Below are positions 58,698 to 64,000 of a stretch of DNA of 64,000 nucleotides, piece by piece. Position 1 is the stretch's first letter. Each line of letters begins with the position of its first letter. A program made the position numbers and the translations under genes. Below the pieces are notes generated by a model. It had not been told where the DNA came from. It saw only the letters and a list, made by a program, of their open reading frames with translations, and did not search any database. The stretch spans positions 461,344 through 525,343 of the forward strand of contig CAJNDS010002228.1 in the NCBI GenBank assembly GCA_905221605.1, read 5' to 3'. The stretch comes from Symbiodinium natans (lineage: Eukaryota; Sar; Dinophyceae; Suessiales; Symbiodiniaceae).

Positions 58698-60080
58698 ACC
58701 CATCATAATCCTGTGCCGAGGCACACAACTCCTGGACACTTGCACCAGCTTCTGCCTGCAGCTCACACCTGCCACACAGGATTCAGCAAGGGATATCCAG
58801 TCGGGAGCAACACCCCACAAACCCCCCCCCCCCTCCCCCACTTCCCTTGCTGTAGTTGCAGTTTTAGGTTCGTCCTCAAAGAAGACATCCCATCCGGGCA
58901 AGGTTCGCAGCCACCGCGTCGGAAGCGTCGAATACGCTGCCGCAGCACTCAGGCCGGATCGGTGTATGGTTGCATTCTGGGAGTGCGGCCATATCGCAGG
59001 AGAGCAGGGGGGAGGACAAGGTACAGTAAAGTGGTGTTGACAAGGAGAATTGCGAGGCACGACTATCTTTGCTCAGAGCATGCAGTTTTTTGGAGGCCCT
59101 CAGTCTCAGTTTTTGAGCACAAGCACAGTTTTTGAGCACAAGCACGCTGTAGTCTGTAATATTCTGTGTACTGCGTGCTCGCTGGTGCTGCGAGGTTAGG
59201 GCCTTGCCAATCTGGTCGCCTGCTCAATGTTCTGGACGGTTGCCTCATGAGTCTTTTATTGAAATGCGCTCATACCATGTGCGGAGACAGATAGCCTCAG
59301 ATAGCCATACTTGATTGCTATACCGGCTAAGGTTTGGGGCCTTTCGACCCTGGGATTGGTGGAGCAGCAGCTGATTGCTGCAGCGGCCAACCAGGCGACG
59401 GAAGAGGGTTGAAACAGGAGGCCAGAGAAAGCGGAGTCTTCCTCCCGGATGGGGGTCAATCTTGGTGTGCAGCAGAGGCTGACAAAGGAAAACCCAAGAA
59501 CTACATGCTCAACAGTAGCAGTAGCAGGTAGATCTTAAAGATCACACGGGCTGACGAAACCAGAGCTTTTGGAGAGGCATGCCTGCGCTGCTTTGAGCTC
59601 CAGGTCGGGCGTGTAGGTTGTGATGGTCTGTGCTTATTTGCTGAAACTGGCTGTGAGGAACCGCGGTCTACAGCGTTTAAACAAAGAGCGGCAGGGACAT
59701 CAGCCACTGAATTGGGACAAGCAGCTAATGATCAAGCAACAAGCCCAGAGTGCCTCAAATGCCCCTTCGACTGCACGCAGTGAACCTTCGACTGCCGCCG
59801 AAAGCTAGAGGCGCAGAATCCCGCCAACACCGCTCGGGGCCTCGCCTGGCCCTCGGCGTGGGCAGGCTGACATGCCCGAGCCCAGGTTATGCTAAGAATC
59901 CCTGTCATGAACCTAGGCAGAAACAGACAGAGGCATGTGTTAACAACGCCGAATGGTGGACAACAGAGACATCCTAAGCTTCCCTGAACCAGGCGAATGT
60001 GGACTGCTTGCGCCACCCGTGCATGGACAGCTCTGCATCTTGCTGCTCGCGATGCTTGCGCTTTGAAAGCTTCGACTTAC
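58698..60080. other. No recognisable gene
   Basis: A C10 run near 58823. AGTTTTTGAGCACAAGCAC is duplicated at about 59107-59145 (GTTTTTGAGCACAAGCAC twice, 21 bases apart). No family was recognised. Confidence 0.45.
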
Positions 60081-60121
60081 CTTTTGCAAGCCGAGCTCGT
60101 CTGCAATCTCGCCAAGTGCGC
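60081..60121 (-). CDS. Small minus-strand exon, unidentified protein
   Basis: On the minus strand CTCAACAG|GCGCACTTGG begins a 41-nt open block encoding ALGEIADELGLQK and ending at AAAAG|GTAAGTCG, a strong canonical donor. The acceptor is AG|G like those in the better-supported genes. The family is not recognised, but the paired sites make this the best evidence for a minus-strand gene in the last 20 kb. Confidence 0.35.
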
Positions 60122-63032
60122 CTGTTGAGTAGAGGGGTTTTACCTTTCTAGGCCTTCTGATGCACTCAGCACGAGGAAGCACCTGCATCCTGCTCACTGG
60201 ACAAGATGGCTGAGATGAACCCGCAGGCCGTGTGGGAGAGGAGGCTGTCATAGCACGTCATAGCACGGTGGTGAGAAGACCTACCGTGACCCACCAAAAC
60301 ATTCCGCAACCATGCAGGGGCCGGCCAACATTGCACGGGCATGGGCCAGCAGCTCAGAACACTCTTACGGAAGACCCTTTAAGTAGCAAGAGTGTTGAGG
60401 GGTGCTCATTCCTGAAGGGTGCTCGGGAACGTGCCCAAAATGCATGATACGGTCGCTGCTGAAAAGTTGTCCTTCTCATTCCAGATGAGAATGTGCCTTT
60501 GTAAAGGCCTGCAATGGTGCCCCTGCCGAACATGGTAGCCTTGGGATGCTAGACAAGCGGCATAAATTGCAGCGCTGAAAGCAGAGGCCTCGGTAGCGGG
60601 GATAGGTGAAGAAGCGCTCATTGGCAACGATAGTAGCAGTTCCACGCTGCAAATCAGCCCCAGAATGCATCTCAAATCTGTACACTACTCAGCAAGATGA
60701 AGTTGAGTGCACAGCTTTTGTAGGCTCGGCTTGTGTTGCTGGAGCAGCCTTCGATGAATGCCGTCGGCGAGTACTCCGCCTGAAACCGAGCTCCTGCTTC
60801 GGCTTGCCGACATGCTTTGAGGGGTTGCGACGTGTGCTCTTTTCAGCCATAGGCAGCCATAGAGGATGCCACGACTTGAGGTTGAGAAGATCGCAGAGCT
60901 CCAGAGCCTTCACCTTGGCTGAGGGCACATAACTGTCCGCACTTTCGAGTTTTTTCGCAGCTGTAGCTTGGCTACCACTAGACGTACTGTATTTGGGGGA
61001 TCGACGGAGAGCTTGCTGTTAGCTTCGCTTCTGCGCTACGGGTGGCAAATGCAATCTGGCGTGCATATGTCTGCACCTGGTCCGAAAAAGGTCAGAACAT
61101 CTCCAACGTCGGATGGGCTGCTGGGACTTCGGAGCCCAGATAGCCACTGGCTCGAGCTGTAAGATCTTCAGAAAAAGCTGTCAGCTTCAATCAGCCGAGG
61201 CCGCCGTCAACCCATGCGATCGCGGCCGAATGTCGCCGCAAGGTTCTTCACTGTTTGCTCGCCAGCCGAAAGTTCTCGTCACCACCGTCAGAGGATGCTT
61301 TTCCTGCAGGTGTCCGTGTCAAGCTGCCAGGATCCAGCAAATGCTGCCAGGATCCCAGACACGGATAGACACGGTAGGTCGCACCATGGTCCTGTAAATG
61401 GAGGGGATGCATGTGACATGTCACCTGCAAAGTAAAATTCTCCATGGGTCCTCGTCCTAGCTTTCGTCGTTACAGAGTATCGTTGGCCACTGATGTGCGA
61501 CCCGAGGCAGACACGCCCAAATGTGTTCCTAACAGGTTTGCCTTAATGCGCAGCCTGTTGCCCCACCCCAGACTGGTTGCAAGCTTGCCATGCTTCTCGC
61601 AGAAGATGCATGTTCTGAATCCTGGAGGGGTCATCAGCTACAGGCATGGTGTCTTGCAAGACTGGCCGTGACCGGCGAGATGCCTATGAGCGTGATGCCC
61701 AGACTTACACATATCTCAGAATCCTGGTGAGAGTGTACTGTGCGAAGTTGTTTTGCAAGCTTGCACCGGGTTCTCTGAGCTCAGCAGGGAGTCGGGGCTT
61801 TTCGAGCTTATGCGTGCATTGTGTACGTGCAGTGGTTCAGAGGCATTCTGGCAATCGCAACCAGAACTCTCAAAGCATTAACCGAGCTATCCAGAGCTTC
61901 AATGTCGAGCCGACAAGTCGAGCATCGATACAAGATCCATGTGTCTGCTGTCCATGGTTGTATTTCTTCAGCAGCTCGGGACCGAGCAGGTATGTCAACT
62001 TGTGCAGCACGGCTGCACGACATGGCGAATGTACAACAACGAAATGGCCTTCTTAAGTTCCAAGTCCCCCAAGTGACAAGTGGGAAGCCGAGCAAAAGGC
62101 TGAGCACTTACTGCATGTCCATGTAGAGCTCAGTCACGAAGAAGGTGACAGGCCTGCCTCGCTTGCACACTTCATTGGCACGGCATCTTGGCAACTGCCA
62201 AGCCTGCATCCCATGACGTCTTCCAAGCATACCAAACATCGCTTGCCTAACATGAAGACTTTCCTTACATCTTCTTGCGTAGGTCTGCACCGAATCTCTT
62301 GGTTACAGCTGAAATATTGCGGCGGGTGCAGATGCACCTGTCTTCAATCCCAGATTGCTATGGTTGGCTACTAGGCTGCTTGAGAAAGCCTGGCGGAGCC
62401 ACTGTCCAATGAGCCGAAGCATCCTGAGCCAAAACTGCGTAGCCCAAATCCTTTGCTCTAGATTCGAGCGCAAGGATCGTGCAAAGTATGACATCCCATC
62501 CTTGCTGCAGCCCCTGGGCGGCCAACCTACAGGGTTGAGACATCTTGCGAATCACTCCGAAAAGGTTCCGCAGCTGCGCGGGCCATTGCCGCGATGAGAG
62601 GCGCAGATTTTTTGGCAGATTGAGCTTGGCATTGGAGTCATTTGTGTTACTTAAGGCTGGAGGTGAAGGTTGGTGATGCTGGGCCCGGAAAAGCGGAAAA
62701 GCCATGCAGGGATGGTCTTCCATCATCTTTTTCAAAAGGACCCTAAGCCCCAAGACTCTAAACGCAGCTTTGAGAGGCTTAGACGAACTGGGGCCTGACC
62801 CCCGGTGATCCACAGTGTCGAAGTCGATGTCAAGCGATGACGGTTGTTGGGAGTTCCGGCTGGCGCTGTCCTCGCTGTAGTCTCGGCGAGTCTTGTCATC
62901 TCGGTTACCAGTACCACGGTCTATGACATTAAACCCTAATGCCGAGTAAAGCCCTGAAATAGGTTGCACGTTTTGGGGTGTAGCGTGTGAGATGTTTTCG
63001 TCGGTTTGCAGGGAGCACCTGCCCACGAACGA
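60122..63032. other. Unassigned region, possible minus-strand exons
   Basis: Minus-strand stretches such as LQRGTATIVANERFFTYPRY (about 60590-60660) and CKRGRPVTFFVTELYMDMQ (about 62110-62170) look protein-like. On the plus strand, GCAG|GTATGTC at 61986-61996 ends an open stretch (HVSAVHGCISSAARDRAG). I could not decide which strand is coding. A 222-codon minus frame (62358-63026) has no known domain. Confidence 0.35.
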
Positions 63033-63098
63033 GCCTAAACCCTAAACCCTAAACCCTAAACCCTAAACCCTAAACCCTAAACCCTAAACCCTAAACCC
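63033..63098 (-). repeat. Interstitial telomere-like array (CCCTAAA)n
   Basis: Nine perfect CCCTAAA units. Confidence 0.95.
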
Positions 63099-63298
63099 GT
63101 GCAGCCTCGGCAGCTCGAGAGCTCCCCCTTTGAATCCTCGCTCCTTCCGCCATCCCGGTCCACCCGTCGACTGCCCCGATGGCCACCGATCTTCGGCTGC
63201 AGGGGCCAGATGTAAGTGTGTCTAACATAAAGCTAGATGGTGGTTTCCGAGATTAGTAGTAGGGTACCTTATTGAAGTCCTTTGTTATAAGGGGGTCG

Positions 63299-63310
63299 TT
63301 TTTTTTTTTT

Positions 63311-63341
<31 letters not shown>

Positions 63342-63344
63342 GGG
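63299..63344. repeat. Poly-T run joined directly to a poly-G run
   Basis: 22 T followed with no spacer by 24 G, then shorter T6-G5 and C4-T7 runs. Such a junction is unusual biologically and may partly be a sequencing or assembly product. Confidence 0.9.
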
Positions 63345-64000
63345 CGCTTTTTTGGGGGTCCCCTTTTTTTCGTAAGCCCAGTAAACCCCCATGGCAAGCT
63401 GCAATCTTCTATAACGAGGGATCCGAAAGTCTTGGGTTTACTTCGCATACAGATCAGGTAGGTGAATATCCTCGCGCTTCGTCTGCTTCTCTATACTCGT
63501 CTACTTCTATTCCTGGCTTTCAACATGGCAGTTTGGGGTCTGACGCCTCGTGCTGACTTATGACGTTGAATACCTTACAAGAAGAACCTGCTCCAGTGCC
63601 CTGCCAGCACACCGCCTGATGCCACCGGAATCCGAGCAGCACACCGTGACCTTGCATAATAACGGCACCTGAACGCCATGAGCAGAAGCCTCACAACCCC
63701 AAAAGCAAACAGCCCCTTTAAACCTCAAACAAGAACAACACAAACCGAGGCAACGGCAACCTGCGGACAGCACAGCTTTGCCCGGCCCGGCCATCATCCA
63801 CAACCCTTGGATGCAGCCCGGCAGCTTGGGGGGGGCAGCGGGGGGGGGGGGGGGGGGGGGGGGGGGAGGTCGGTTCTAGGATGCATGGTGTTTAGAGAGG
63901 TTGGTTTTGAGGGCGAAACCTGTATGATGAGGACCAAGTTGGGGCTCACACGAGGACGCATAGGGCCATAGGGTTCACCACATGCCACAAAGCACTCATC
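63345..64000. other. No recognisable gene; long G run
   Basis: A G6 run, CAGC, then about 26 to 27 consecutive G lie at 63829-63866. Short open frames only. Confidence 0.5.

Noticed and set aside
1-64000. Spliced-leader gene, rRNA, CRISPR, integrated virus or retrotransposon polymerase
   Set aside because: I looked for the conserved 22-base leader, direct-repeat arrays with spacers, and reverse transcriptase or integrase motifs and saw none. A tRNA scan was not possible by eye.

Overview
The window looks like nuclear DNA of a dinoflagellate, most likely in or near the Symbiodiniaceae. Four observations support this. (1) About thirty short interstitial arrays of the Arabidopsis-type telomere unit TTTAGGG/CCCTAAA lie across the 64 kb in both orientations, many inside introns. 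(2) The two genes whose splicing I could reconstruct use GT, GC and GA donors, with acceptors almost always AG|G; relaxed donors of this kind are known from dinoflagellates. (3) Genes are sparse, cut into tiny exons (19 to 140 nt) and separated by microsatellites. (4) The recognisable proteins fit: single-domain voltage-gated channels with C-terminal EF-hands and a multipass membrane family with a FLDFVCINQ / WCVFELAAYR block are, from memory, common in Symbiodinium genomes. There is no bacterial-style operon, rRNA, CRISPR array or identifiable virus. I saw no recognisable tRNA, but I could not run a tRNA search.

Layout. 1-11 kb: no gene recognised; GA-rich and TA microsatellites, a degenerate tandem duplication at 7.3-8.66 kb, and telomere-like arrays. 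11.5-12.8 kb: an uninterrupted ORF for a GTP cyclohydrolase II-like protein of the Urc1 (uracil catabolism) type. 14.5-20.0 kb: the most interesting gene, a 14-exon model in which a zeta-type P-loop kinase domain is fused to a MESH1/HDDC3-type ppGpp (or NADPH) phosphohydrolase domain with all four metal ligands kept. Every intron phase in the model closes. 20-25 kb: several coding-like exons of unknown identity. 27.2-29.1 kb: a multipass membrane protein gene with two apparent frameshifts. 29.86-30.45 kb: two degenerate copies of an unknown domain. 34.9 kb: a short piece like the LANMAWGLA repeats of RAP/FAST-type RNA-binding proteins. 39.2-41.9 kb: a complete four-exon voltage-gated cation channel with two EF-hands. 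46.4-46.8 kb: a fragment resembling GDA1/CD39 apyrases. 47-64 kb: mostly repeats and unrecognised sequence, with one convincing small minus-strand exon at 60.1 kb.

All confidently identified genes from 11 to 47 kb are on the plus strand, which fits the unidirectional gene arrays of dinoflagellates. The genes do not form an obvious pathway. The kinase-hydrolase fusion points to nucleotide-alarmone metabolism, the Urc1-like enzyme to pyrimidine or GTP-derived metabolism, and the channel to Ca-sensitive membrane excitability. All exon models come from reading frame continuity and family recall, not from RNA data.
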